64,000 nt of DNA from Candidatus Amarolinea dominans (GTDB lineage Bacteria; Chloroflexota; Anaerolineae; SSC4; Amarolineaceae). Shown here one piece after another: positions 34,845 to 42,530 of the stretch. The notes under the pieces were generated by a model. The model was not told the origin of the DNA. It saw nothing but the letters and a program-made list of their open reading frames with translations, and ran no database searches. Both the position numbers and the translations under genes were made by a program. Within the stretch, counting starts at the first letter, position 1. The number at the start of each line of letters is the position of its first letter. The stretch spans positions 62,001 to 126,000 of the forward strand of contig JADJYJ010000029.1 in assembly GCA_016719785.1 (NCBI GenBank). Reading direction: 5' to 3'.

Positions 34845-36479
34845 ATGAACACCGAAACCGGTTTCTTGCTCGACAACAAATATGCGGTCCAGGCCGAACT
34901 GGGACGTGGCGGCATGGGCATCGTTTATCGCGGCTTCGACACGGTTCTGCGTCGGCCCGTGGCCATCAAAGCGCTGGCCCCCCACTTGAGCCAGGACCCG
35001 GAAGCCGTGGAGCGTTTTCGTCAGGAAGCGGTAGCCGCGGCCAATTTGCAGCATACGAACATCGTCACCATCCATGCCGTCGGCGAAGACAATGGCTGGC
35101 ACTACATCGTCATGCAACTGCTGGAAGGCCAGCCCCTGGACAAATGGCTGGCGGGGCGCGGGCCGCTGTCGCTCGTCCAGGTGCAGCACATCTTGCACCA
35201 ACTTGCCGCCGCGCTCGATTATGCCCACAAGCGCCAGGTGGTCCACCGCGACGTCAAACCGGCCAACGTCATGCTGGCCGCCAACGGCCATGCCACCTTG
35301 ATGGACTTTGGCCTGGTGCGTGCGCTGCAGCGCGGCGACGAATCGAGCGCCGGCGGCGATGCCCCGAGTACCGGCGGCGGCACGCCCAATTACATGGCCC
35401 CTGAACAGATCCTGGGCCAGCCGGTGGATGGCCGCGCCGACATCTACGCGCTTGGCGTGATCCTGTATGAAATGGTCACAGGCCAGGTACCGTTCGTGCG
35501 TGAAACCACCCTTGCCACCGCTTACGCCCATCTGACCGACTCACCGCGCCCGCCGCGCCAACTGCGCGCCGATCTGCCCGCACCGGCCGCCGCGGTCATG
35601 CTCAAGGCGTTGGCCAAGAAGCCGGACGATCGCTACGCCCACGCCGGCGACCTGGCTGCCGCGTTTGCCCTGGCTCGCAAAGGCAAATGGCCGGCCGGCC
35701 TCAAGCCCACCCCCGCGCCACCGGCCAAGAAACGCACACCGACGCCACCGCCAACCAAGAAACGCACACCGACGCCACCGCCGGCCAGGAAACCCACCCC
35801 TGCGCCGCAGCCCACGCGCTCGCCCCTGCCCTGGTTGGCGCTGCTGCTCGTCCTGCTCGTTGTGGTCATAGGCGGACTGGCCTGGATGACGGCACTCCAG
35901 TCAGAGCCAACGCCCACGCCGCTGCCCACAGTGGTCGCGGATGGCGCGCCCGCTACCCTGGACACACCAACCCCGGCCACCAACACCGTCAAAACCGCGC
36001 CGGCTGCGATCGTCTCGCCCACCACACCACCCACCGCGCCCGCCGTGGCGACCAACACCCTGGCGCCAACACCAACCCCCTCCCCCACGCGGTCGGTTAC
36101 GGCCACGCCGATCGCCGTTTCGCCAACACCCACGGCCCCCCTCGCGCCGGCAACGCCCGTGCTCCTGGCGCCGATCGAGGGCCTACAGGTATCCGGCGAC
36201 ACCACCTTCGTCTGGGCGTATACCGGCGATCTGGCAACCGATTGGGCCTTCGAGGTGCATCTGTGGCAAGATGGCACGCACGACCATCTGACAGCCGCCG
36301 GAGCCGACACCCAGCGCGCCGGCGCTGGCCGCTGGCGGCAGATCATCAGCGTGAGTCAAACAACAGCCGTGCGCGCCGGCGGCCCCGGCGCCTACTGGTG
36401 GACCGTCGCCGTCGTACAGCTCAACCCGTACAAACCCCTCGGAGAAGAAGCGCCCCCCCGCCGCCTAACCGTAAAATAA
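34845..36479 (+). CDS. PknB-type transmembrane kinase with folded ectodomain
   Basis: A 544-residue protein. Kinase domain 1-275 with LGRGGMGIVYRG, VAIKAL, VHRDVKPANV, DFGLVR and GTPNYMAPEQ. A linker has three PTPPPxKKRT repeats, then a transmembrane helix near 325-347, a TP-rich stalk and a folded C-terminal ectodomain of about 105 residues (from LLAPIEGLQVSG). The ectodomain includes FVWAYTGDL, FEVHLWQDG, AYWWTVAVVQLNPYKPLGEE and PPRRLTV. The same domain ends the PP2C at 36.6 kb and the lipoprotein at 38.9 kb. Confidence 0.9.
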   Translation: MNTETGFLLDNKYAVQAELGRGGMGIVYRGFDTVLRRPVAIKALAPHLSQDPEAVERFRQEAVAAANLQHTNIVTIHAVGEDNGWHYIVMQLLEGQPLDKWLAGRGPLSLVQVQHILHQLAAALDYAHKRQVVHRDVKPANVMLAANGHATLMDFGLVRALQRGDESSAGGDAPSTGGGTPNYMAPEQILGQPVDGRADIYALGVILYEMVTGQVPFVRETTLATAYAHLTDSPRPPRQLRADLPAPAAAVMLKALAKKPDDRYAHAGDLAAAFALARKGKWPAGLKPTPAPPAKKRTPTPPPTKKRTPTPPPARKPTPAPQPTRSPLPWLALLLVLLVVVIGGLAWMTALQSEPTPTPLPTVVADGAPATLDTPTPATNTVKTAPAAIVSPTTPPTAPAVATNTLAPTPTPSPTRSVTATPIAVSPTPTAPLAPATPVLLAPIEGLQVSGDTTFVWAYTGDLATDWAFEVHLWQDGTHDHLTAAGADTQRAGAGRWRQIISVSQTTAVRAGGPGAYWWTVAVVQLNPYKPLGEEAPPRRLTVK

Positions 36480-36483
36480 ACTC

Positions 36484-36553
36484 GATCTCCGATCCCTATT
36501 CAGCATTCAGCATTCAGCATTCATCATTCATCGTTCATCATTCATCGTTCAGC
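36484..36553 (+). repeat. Ten heptanucleotide repeats before the second PP2C gene
   Basis: Two GATCTCC/GATCCCT units (36484-36497) run directly into eight ATTCAGC, ATTCATC or GTTCATC/GTTCAGC units (36498-36553). The array ends 21 bases before the phosphatase ATG, with GGGAGG between. Confidence 0.9.
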
Positions 36554-36574
36554 ATTCACTTTCGGGAGGTTTCC

Positions 36575-38266
36575 ATGGCAGAACGACCTTCATCGCAGCA
36601 AAATCAACGTGTGGCGCCGGCCGCGGCTGGCCTGACTCTGCGCGCAGTCTGGCTGAGCGATGTCGGCCGCGCGCGCGATCATCAGGAGGACAGCGGTGGC
36701 GTCTTCGAGCCGAGCGACGCGGCCGTTCTTCAATACAAGGGTCGCCTCTACGTGGTGGCCGATGGCATGGGCGGGCACAACGCCGGCGAGATTGCCAGCC
36801 AGATGGCGGTGGCCGAGATTCAGCGCGCCTACTATGCCGATCCCAGCGCGGACATCCCCACGGCGCTGACCAACGCGCTGCAATCTGCTCATCAGGCCAT
36901 CGCCCAACATGCGCGCAGCACCGCCAGTCAGAGCGGCATGGGCACCACCGTCACCCTGGCCGTCGTGCGTGAGCGCGAGGTGCATGTGGCCAACGTGGGC
37001 GACAGCCGCACCTATCTCCTGCGCAGCGGCGTCCTGACCCAGGTCTCCCAGGATCATTCCATGGTGGCGGAGCAGGTGCGCGCCGGCGTTTTGACTGCTG
37101 AGCAGGCGCATAACCATCCCCAGCGTAACGTCATCACCCGTGCCCTGGGCAAGACCGCCACGGCCAAGCCGGATTTCTTTCACGGCGCGCTGCAACCCGG
37201 CGACACCTTGATCCTCTGCTCCGATGGCCTCAGCACGATGGTCACTGACAGCGAAATCCAGGACATTGTCAGCAAATGGGCGCCCGCGGACGCGGCTCGC
37301 CGCCTGGTGGACCTGGCCAACGAACATGGCGGCCTGGACAACATCAGCGTCATCATCGTGCGCGCCGAGGCGGCAGGCGGGAGCCGTGCGGCCATGCCGG
37401 CCGTGGCGCGTGCCGACGCGGCCGGCGGCAGTCGTCAGGCCATGCCCGCGGTGGCGCGCGCCGCGGCTGAGCCGCCCAGGTCAGCCGCCGAACGCCGTTT
37501 CCCGCTGTGGTTGATGGCCGCGGCCGCGGTCATCGCCCTCCTGGCGCTGACCGGCGTCATCCTCCTGCTGCAGAGCACGCGCGGGGAAGTCAAAGCAACG
37601 TCCCCGGCCCCAACTCTGCACGCCGTCGCCAGCCAACCGGTCGGCGCCACCGCCACCCTGGCGTCCACCCTGCCGCCTGCACCAACCGCGCCGGCGGGCG
37701 ATGGCGCCCAATCCGCCGCGACCGCGACACTGGCCCCCATCGCCACACCCGACCCATCGCCGATAGCCAGCCAGACTGCCGGAGCCCCCAAGCAGCCGGC
37801 CGGCTCCTTTCCGCCGATTGTCTTATTGGCGCCTGTTGGCAACATCACCATCGAGGGAGACGCCGAGCGGACTTTTACCTGGGACTGGAGCGGTAGACTG
37901 CAAGCCGACCAGGGTTTCCAGGTATTGCTCTGGAAAGATCAGACTCAACCAGAAACGGCTGCCGAACCGGTCACGACGAAAACCGGCAGCAGTTGGCAAC
38001 AGACCATTCGCCTCAGCCAGGCGCCCGCCGTCAAGAAAGGCGGGGATGGCGCCTATTTCTGGACCGTCGCGCTCATCGAACTAACGCCCTACAAGCAGCT
38101 TGGCGCGACGCCTGCGCCGCGTCCCTTGACCTATCGCAGCCAAAAGCCCGCGCCTCGGCCAACCGATACCCCCACACCCTTTGTTCGTCTTTCACCCGCG
38201 CCTACTATTGATCTGCGGCCAACGCCCACTCCCACACCATTTGGGGGTGGACAGCGCCGATTCTGA
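36575..38266 (+). CDS. PP2C-family Ser/Thr phosphatase with folded ectodomain
   Basis: A 563-residue protein from ATG 36575 (GGGAGG 5 bases upstream). The frame is open far upstream through the kinase gene, but that stretch is an Arg/His-rich shadow. PP2C domain about 25-270 with SDVGRARDHQEDS, VADGMGGHNAGE, GMGTTVTLAVV, NVGDSRTYLL, CSDGLSTMV and LDNISVIIV. A duplicated AAGGSRxAMPAVARA linker precedes a transmembrane helix near 310-330. A stalk and an ectodomain homologous to that of the preceding kinase follow (TFTWDWSG, FQVLLWKDQ, AYFWTVALIELTPYKQLG). Likely acts with that kinase. Confidence 0.92.
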   Translation: MAERPSSQQNQRVAPAAAGLTLRAVWLSDVGRARDHQEDSGGVFEPSDAAVLQYKGRLYVVADGMGGHNAGEIASQMAVAEIQRAYYADPSADIPTALTNALQSAHQAIAQHARSTASQSGMGTTVTLAVVREREVHVANVGDSRTYLLRSGVLTQVSQDHSMVAEQVRAGVLTAEQAHNHPQRNVITRALGKTATAKPDFFHGALQPGDTLILCSDGLSTMVTDSEIQDIVSKWAPADAARRLVDLANEHGGLDNISVIIVRAEAAGGSRAAMPAVARADAAGGSRQAMPAVARAAAEPPRSAAERRFPLWLMAAAAVIALLALTGVILLLQSTRGEVKATSPAPTLHAVASQPVGATATLASTLPPAPTAPAGDGAQSAATATLAPIATPDPSPIASQTAGAPKQPAGSFPPIVLLAPVGNITIEGDAERTFTWDWSGRLQADQGFQVLLWKDQTQPETAAEPVTTKTGSSWQQTIRLSQAPAVKKGGDGAYFWTVALIELTPYKQLGATPAPRPLTYRSQKPAPRPTDTPTPFVRLSPAPTIDLRPTPTPTPFGGGQRRF

Positions 38267-38326
38267 CTCGGACCGTAACCTTACATGAGCATTTTGTACC
38301 TTGCACCGGTTTGAAAGGATCACTTT

Positions 38327-38843
38327 GTGGATACGTTGGTTGGCGCTACGCTTGCTGGCAAATACGAAATCCTGGTAACTGCTCACCCTGCAGGCCGATT
38401 TGGACAGGATGAACAGGATGTACAGGATTCTTGCTCTGTGGTGTGCAAAACTATCGGCACGAGAGTGTAACTGCTCACCCTGCAGGCCGATTTGGACAGG
38501 ATGAACAGGATGCACAGGATTCTTGCTCTGTGGTGTGCAAAACTATCGGCACGAGAGTGTAACTGCTCACCCTGCAAGTTGATTTGACCAGGATGAACAG
38601 GATTCTTGCTCTGTGGCGTGCAAAACTACCGCCACGAGAGTTCGAATATCCTGTCAATCCTGTGAATCCTGTCTGAATTCCAGGCAGGCTGAGCAGTTAC
38701 AAATCCAGGCTGAAATCGGCCGCGGCGGCATGGGCATTGTTTACCGCAGCGGTGGTCCAGAACGCAAACTATTCGATTTGGGCGGGGGCTACAACGCGGG
38801 TGAGGGGGACTGGGTGCAAGAGAGAATTTCCTGGGGGCCATGA
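38327..38843 (+). pseudogene. Remnant of a PknB-type kinase gene split by an inserted repeat element
   Basis: GTG 38327 follows GAAAGG and encodes DTLVGATLAGKYEI, the usual first residues of the neighbouring kinases (compare DTLLGATLANKYDI at 23736). After codon 15 a 328-bp element intervenes; at 38701 the same frame sense resumes as IQAEIGRGGMGIVYR, the glycine-rich loop. The match ends at about 38747 and the rest is unrelated, so the catalytic part is deleted. A clear kinase relic, unlikely to be functional. Confidence 0.8.
38373..38700. mobile_element. 328-bp MITE-like element with 92-bp internal tandem repeats
   Basis: Flanked by AAATCC on both sides (38367-38372 and 38701-38706). Ends are inverted: GTAACTGCTCACCCTGC at 38375 and, on the other strand from 38700, GTAACTGCTCAGCCTGC (16 of 17 match). 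Inside are three tandem copies of a 92-bp unit starting at 38376, 38468 and 38560, the last shortened by about 9 bases; each holds CAGGATGAACAGGAT and TGTGCAAAACTA. It has no transposase gene. Joining the flanks through one AAATCC restores the kinase reading frame exactly. Confidence 0.75.
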
Positions 38844-38904
38844 CGCTCACTGCCCAGCCCAGGGATTTTACATAATTTACTTCGGAAAGGTCGGACCAAC
38901 AACC

Positions 38905-39777
38905 ATGAAGCTATTCTTGCGCAGCCGCCTCGGTTGCCTTTCAGTTTCGAGGCACAGCCCACGAAGGTGGGCTTCGCAGTCGTTGCGGCGACTTACAGTC
39001 GCCGGGCGTCACAGCCCACGAAGGTGGGCTTCGCAGTCGTTGCAGCGACTTGCAGTCGCCGGGCGGCCCTGTCTCGGCGTCCTCATCACCCTGGCCCTGC
39101 TGCTGACCGGCTGCCGCGCGCCCGCGGCGGCGCCAACGTCGGTCCCGCCCACGGCGCCGCCGACCGGCCCTTCGTCCACCCCCACCCTGCCCCCGATCGT
39201 GATCGGCACGGTCAACCCCACTGTGACCCTGGTCGCGCCGCGCTTGCCCACCTCGACCCTGGCCCCCACCCGCACGCCTACGCCGACCAGCGCGCCGGCC
39301 CGGGCGCCTGTCCTCGAAAGCCCGGCCAACGGCAGCCAGGCCAGCGGTCGCACCACCTTCCGCTGGTCATGGAACGGCCCCGCGCTGACCAGCAACCAGG
39401 GCTTCGAGGTGCGGGTCTGGAAGGATGGCCAGGCCGATCATTTTGGCGCGGCCGAACCGGTGCGCACCACCAGCGTCACCGTGGATCTCAACCAGGCGGC
39501 CGGTGTGCGCCAGGGCGGCGCCGGCGTCTATCTGTGGACCGTGGCCGTGGTGCAGTTGAGTCCGTACAAGCGCATCGGCAAAGAGGCGTCCCCTCGCACC
39601 CTGACCATCGGCGGCGTTCCGCCCACCCCCTCGCGCAGCGCCGCGCCGTTGATTGGGCCGGACACGCTGCAGCGGTTCGCGGCCGCCGGCGGCATCCTCA
39701 GCGGCAGCCTGCTCCTGGCCTGGCTCTATTTGGGCGGCGGCCTCGAAGCCTGGCTGCGCCGCTGGCGCCGATGGTGA
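38905..39777 (+). CDS. Lipoprotein-like protein with the shared ectodomain
   Basis: About 290 residues from ATG 38905. The N-terminal 50 residues contain two copies of HSPRRWASQSLxRLxVAGR, translated from a 57-bp palindromic repeat. A hydrophobic stretch and lipobox (LITLALLLTGC) follow, so the insertion has pushed the signal peptide inward. After a TP-rich stalk, residues about 130-235 are the ectodomain also found in the kinase at 34.8 kb and PP2C at 36.6 kb (TFRWSWNG, FEVRVWKDG, VYLWTVAVVQLSPYKRIGKE). The C-terminus has another hydrophobic helix and a basic tail. The next gene overlaps its stop. Confidence 0.7.
   Translation: MKLFLRSRLGCLSVSRHSPRRWASQSLRRLTVAGRHSPRRWASQSLQRLAVAGRPCLGVLITLALLLTGCRAPAAAPTSVPPTAPPTGPSSTPTLPPIVIGTVNPTVTLVAPRLPTSTLAPTRTPTPTSAPARAPVLESPANGSQASGRTTFRWSWNGPALTSNQGFEVRVWKDGQADHFGAAEPVRTTSVTVDLNQAAGVRQGGAGVYLWTVAVVQLSPYKRIGKEASPRTLTIGGVPPTPSRSAAPLIGPDTLQRFAAAGGILSGSLLLAWLYLGGGLEAWLRRWRRW
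38953..39066 (+). repeat. Two 57-bp in-frame copies of a palindromic repeat
   Basis: Copies start at 38953 and 39010 and differ at about four positions. Each has the hairpin arms GCCCAC/GTGGGC and a GCGACT/AGTCGC stem. 57 bp is 19 codons, so the frame is kept. The pattern resembles REP-like intergenic palindromes rather than protein-driven repetition. Confidence 0.85.
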
Positions 39778-40074
39778 TCGCAGACGCCCGGCGGTTCGTC
39801 GAGTGGGGGGGGCTGCTTGTGGCGATCCTGGTTCCCCTCGCCTTCAACCCGCTGGACGCCAACGCGTTCGAGCCGCTCAAGGCCGCACTTTTCCAAACCA
39901 TCACCCTGTTGATGATCCTGGCCGCCCTTGCGCCGCAGGTCGCCCGCCTGCGCTCTGCTGTGCCGCAAGCCAGCGGTTCATCCTCCGCCGGGCCGCAAGT
40001 CAACGATTTGCGCTACCTGTTCTACGCGGCCGCCATCCTGCTGGCAACCCTGTTTGCGCTGGACAGTGCGCCGC
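39771..40074 (+). CDS. O-antigen ligase-like membrane protein, 5' part
   Basis: Starts at ATG 39771, overlapping the lipoprotein stop (ATGGTGA). Hydrophobic segments VEWGGLLVAILVPLAF, ALFQTITLLMILAALA and LFYAAAILLATLFALDSAP match the first membrane helices of WzyE/WaaL-like O-antigen ligase/polymerase proteins. The frame becomes non-hydrophobic after about 40074 and continues one frame over. Confidence 0.65.
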
Positions 40075-41100
40075 AGCCTGTGGACGGCGCGCCCCAGCGC
40101 CGACAGCGCGCTGACGCTGCTCAGCGGCGTCATTTTCTGCTGGCTGTTGGGTCAGACGCTGACCACCCGCCGCCAGGTGCTGCGCCTGACGCTGGCGCTG
40201 GTGATCGGCAGCGTGCCGGTGACGATCTATGGCCTGCTGCAAGCGACCGGCCTCGATCCGTTGGTCTGGATCAGCGACTCGGTCTCGCCGGTGCTGAGCA
40301 CGGTCGGCCGCTCGAACTACCTGGCCGCGTACCTGGTTATGGTCATGCCCTTCACCCTGGCCCTGTGGCGCGGCGGGGCAGACGGGCGGCCCGCGTCCCG
40401 CTTCGGCCTGCTCCTTGCGCTGCAACTCACCTGCCTGCTGCTGACCCTGGCGCGGGCCGCGTGGCTTGGCCTGCTGATCGGCGGACTGACGGCGAGCCTG
40501 GCGCTGGCGTTGCGCCAGCCGGCCTGGCATGCGAACCGGTCACGGCGCCGCCTGTGGCTGGCCGGCGGTCTGGCTGCCTGCCTGGTGGGCGTCGGCCTGC
40601 TCTATGCCATGAGCACCTCGGCCTTGCTGCAAGCGTCGGCCTATGGGATGCGCCCGGTCGTCTATGCCCAACTGCGCGCCGACTCGGCCGCGGCGCGGCT
40701 GATCTTCTGGCGGGTCAGCCTGCGCCTGCTGGATGGCCGCTGGCTGTTGGGCTACGGCCCCGGCACCTTCGGCAGCCTGGTGGCGGCCGCGCAGCCCGCG
40801 GAGTTGACCGCCGCCGGCCCGGCCGCCAGCCTGCTGGACGATCCGCACAACCTGCTGCTCGACCGGCTGCTGCAAACCGGCATGGTGGGCCTGCTGGCGT
40901 ACCTGGCTCTGCTGCTGACGACCGCCCGGCGCTGGCTGCTCGCCTGGCGCGGGTCGGCGGACCGCCAGGCGCTGTTCATCCTGGCCGCAACCCTGGCCGC
41001 CATGACGGCCTTTCTCGTGCAAGCGCAGGCCACCCCCAATGTCGTCACGACCGATGCCCTCTTTTGGGTGATGATGGCCCTGGCCGCGGGCGCCACATAA
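40075..41100 (+). CDS. O-antigen ligase-like membrane protein, 3' part
   Basis: Resumes as SLWTARPSADSALTLLSG and runs about 340 residues with eight or more membrane segments. It carries the large outer loop typical of Wzy_C/WaaL proteins, including GRSNYLAAYLVMVMPF, LLTLARAAWLGLLIGG, RLIFWRVSLRLLDGRWLLGYGPGTF and DDPHNLLLDRLLQTG. These motifs are characteristic of bacterial O-antigen ligases, which join polysaccharide to a lipid or protein carrier. One extra base near 40070-40075 separates it from its first helices. Confidence 0.75.
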   Translation, partial: SLWTARPSADSALTLLSGVIFCWLLGQTLTTRRQVLRLTLALVIGSVPVTIYGLLQATGLDPLVWISDSVSPVLSTVGRSNYLAAYLVMVMPFTLALWRGGADGRPASRFGLLLALQLTCLLLTLARAAWLGLLIGGLTASLALALRQPAWHANRSRRRLWLAGGLAACLVGVGLLYAMSTSALLQASAYGMRPVVYAQLRADSAAARLIFWRVSLRLLDGRWLLGYGPGTFGSLVAAAQPAELTAAGPAASLLDDPHNLLLDRLLQTGMVGLLAYLALLLTTARRWLLAWRGSADRQALFILAATLAAMTAFLVQAQATPNVVTTDALFWVMMALAAGAT

Positions 41101-41135
41101 ACCAAACAAACACTGCCCCCAGAACGAGAAAGACG

Positions 41136-42086
41136 ATGAAAAGACTCCTCATTCTAGCCCAATTTACCCCCATCTACCTGGAACGTTTGCGCCGCCATTT
41201 CGAGATCTTGCACGAAAGCTGGCTCGAAACGGTCGAGCTGGTGGATCCGGAGGCGTTGGGCGAGCGTCTGCGCACGCAGGGCATTGACTACCTGGTCATC
41301 GAGGCCGATTTTGTCCTGGCTGAGACCTTCGCGGCCGCGCCCAATCTGCGCTTCGTCGGCGTCTGCCGCGGCGAGATTGGCCCGCATGTGGACATGGAAG
41401 CAGCCGCCGAGCATGGCGTCACGGTGGTCAGCACGCCGGGCCGCAACGCGGTGGCCGTGGCCGAACTGACCCTGGGCCTGATGCTGGCGCTGGCGCGGCG
41501 CATCCCCCAGGCGCATGAACTGGTGCGCGCCGGGCAGTGGGACAGCGCGCTGACCGGTTACGGCGCCTGGGGCGGCATCGAGCTGGCCGGGCGCACGGCC
41601 GGCCTGATCGGCCTGGGCGCGGTGGGGCGCGCCGTGGCGCAGCGCCTGCACGCGTTGGACATGCGTGTCCTGGCCTTCGATCCGTTCGTGGCCGCAGCCC
41701 AGGCCGCGCCGGCTGCCCTGGTGGACCTGCCCACCCTGCTGCGCGCAGCCGATTTCATCAGTCTGCACTGCCCGCTCACCCCGCAGACGCGCCATCTGCT
41801 CGATGAGACCGCGCTGGCGCAGACCAAACCGGGCATTTTTCTGATCAACACCGCGCGCGCGGCCGTTGTGGATGAAGACGCCTTGCTCGATGCGCTGCGC
41901 AGCGGTCGCGTGGCCGGCGCCGCGCTCGACGTTCACCGTGTGGAGCCGCTGCCGCCCAACAGTCCCTGGCTGGCCCTCGATCGTGTGATCCTGACGCCCC
42001 ACATCGGCGGCGCCTCTGTGGATGTCATCGGCCACCATTCGCGCCTCATCACCGAGGCGCTGGAGCAGTTCGTTGGCCTGGGCTAA
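41136..42086 (+). CDS. D-isomer-specific 2-hydroxyacid dehydrogenase
   Basis: A 316-residue protein from ATG 41136. NAD-binding Rossmann motif GLIGLGAVGRAVAQRL lies near residue 155. The catalytic set includes NTARAAVVDEDAL (Arg region), DVHRVEPLPPNSPW (Glu) and TPHIGGAS (His). Family members reduce 2-keto acids, as in phosphoglycerate or hydroxypyruvate metabolism. The neighbouring FGGY kinase and class II aldolase suggest a role in sugar-acid catabolism; the substrate cannot be read from the sequence. Confidence 0.88.
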   Translation: MKRLLILAQFTPIYLERLRRHFEILHESWLETVELVDPEALGERLRTQGIDYLVIEADFVLAETFAAAPNLRFVGVCRGEIGPHVDMEAAAEHGVTVVSTPGRNAVAVAELTLGLMLALARRIPQAHELVRAGQWDSALTGYGAWGGIELAGRTAGLIGLGAVGRAVAQRLHALDMRVLAFDPFVAAAQAAPAALVDLPTLLRAADFISLHCPLTPQTRHLLDETALAQTKPGIFLINTARAAVVDEDALLDALRSGRVAGAALDVHRVEPLPPNSPWLALDRVILTPHIGGASVDVIGHHSRLITEALEQFVGLG

Positions 42087-42090
42087 GGCT

Positions 42091-42500
42091 TTTTCAACGC
42101 AAGGGCGCAAGGACGCAGAGGGGTGAGAAGTCGGTATATGGGTGATGATTCGTGTAGTCAATTTGTGAACAAAGAGATTTTTTAACGCAAGGGCGCAAGG
42201 ACGCAAAGGTATTGGAATTCATGACGATCCGTGGTGTTTCGTGTAGTCAATTCGTGGATAAAGAGATTTTTCAACACAAGGGCGCAGGGACGCCAGCAGG
42301 AACTCCAAATGTACCCGGAATCGAGGCTTTAGCCGGTCTGCCACAGGGTTCTCAAGCCCAATAACCGGTTAAAGCCTCCATTCCAGATGTCTTCGGCGAC
42401 CACATTTGGAATTCCTGGGACGCCAGGGCGCAGAGGTGTTGGGATTCGTGAGGATCCGTGGTGTTTCGTGTAGTCTGGTCGTGAGTTAAGAGGTTTTTCA
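42091..42500 (+). repeat. Repeat-filled spacer with about four copies of an intergenic repeat
   Basis: No gene seen. Copies begin near 42091, 42177, 42267 and 42493, each with a T-rich start, then AACGCAAGGGCGCAAGGACGC or a variant. Two are followed by a block containing GATCCGTGGTGTTTCGTGTAGTC. The third copy is split by the MITE-like element at 42296. The fourth runs into the annotated start region of the FGGY kinase. Confidence 0.85.
42296..42416. mobile_element. 121-bp MITE-like element with 9-bp target duplication
   Basis: GGGACGCCA flanks both sides (42287-42295 and 42417-42425). Ends are inverted: AGGAACTCCAAATGT on the left against AGGAATTCCAAATGT read inward from the right (14 of 15). 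An inner pair GGCTTTAGCCGGT / AACCGGTTAAAGCC is also inverted. The inserted sequence splits one copy of the AAGGGCGCAGGGACGCCA repeat. No coding capacity. Confidence 0.8.
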
Positions 42501-42530
42501 ATGCAAGGGCGCAGGGACGCCAGGACGCAA

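Noticed and set aside
35687..36574. Upstream extension of the second PP2C phosphatase
   Set aside because: It lies in another frame of the kinase gene and is rich in Arg/His; ATG 36575 has a good ribosome site.
38376..38648. Possible CRISPR array
   Set aside because: Three 92-bp units with near-identical whole sequence and no short-repeat/variable-spacer pattern; no cas genes.
38934..42086. A single 1050-codon open frame covering the lipoprotein, ligase and dehydrogenase
   Set aside because: Only parts of it match real proteins (first part of the ligase and the dehydrogenase); the rest is out-of-frame translation of the lipoprotein and the ligase 3' part.
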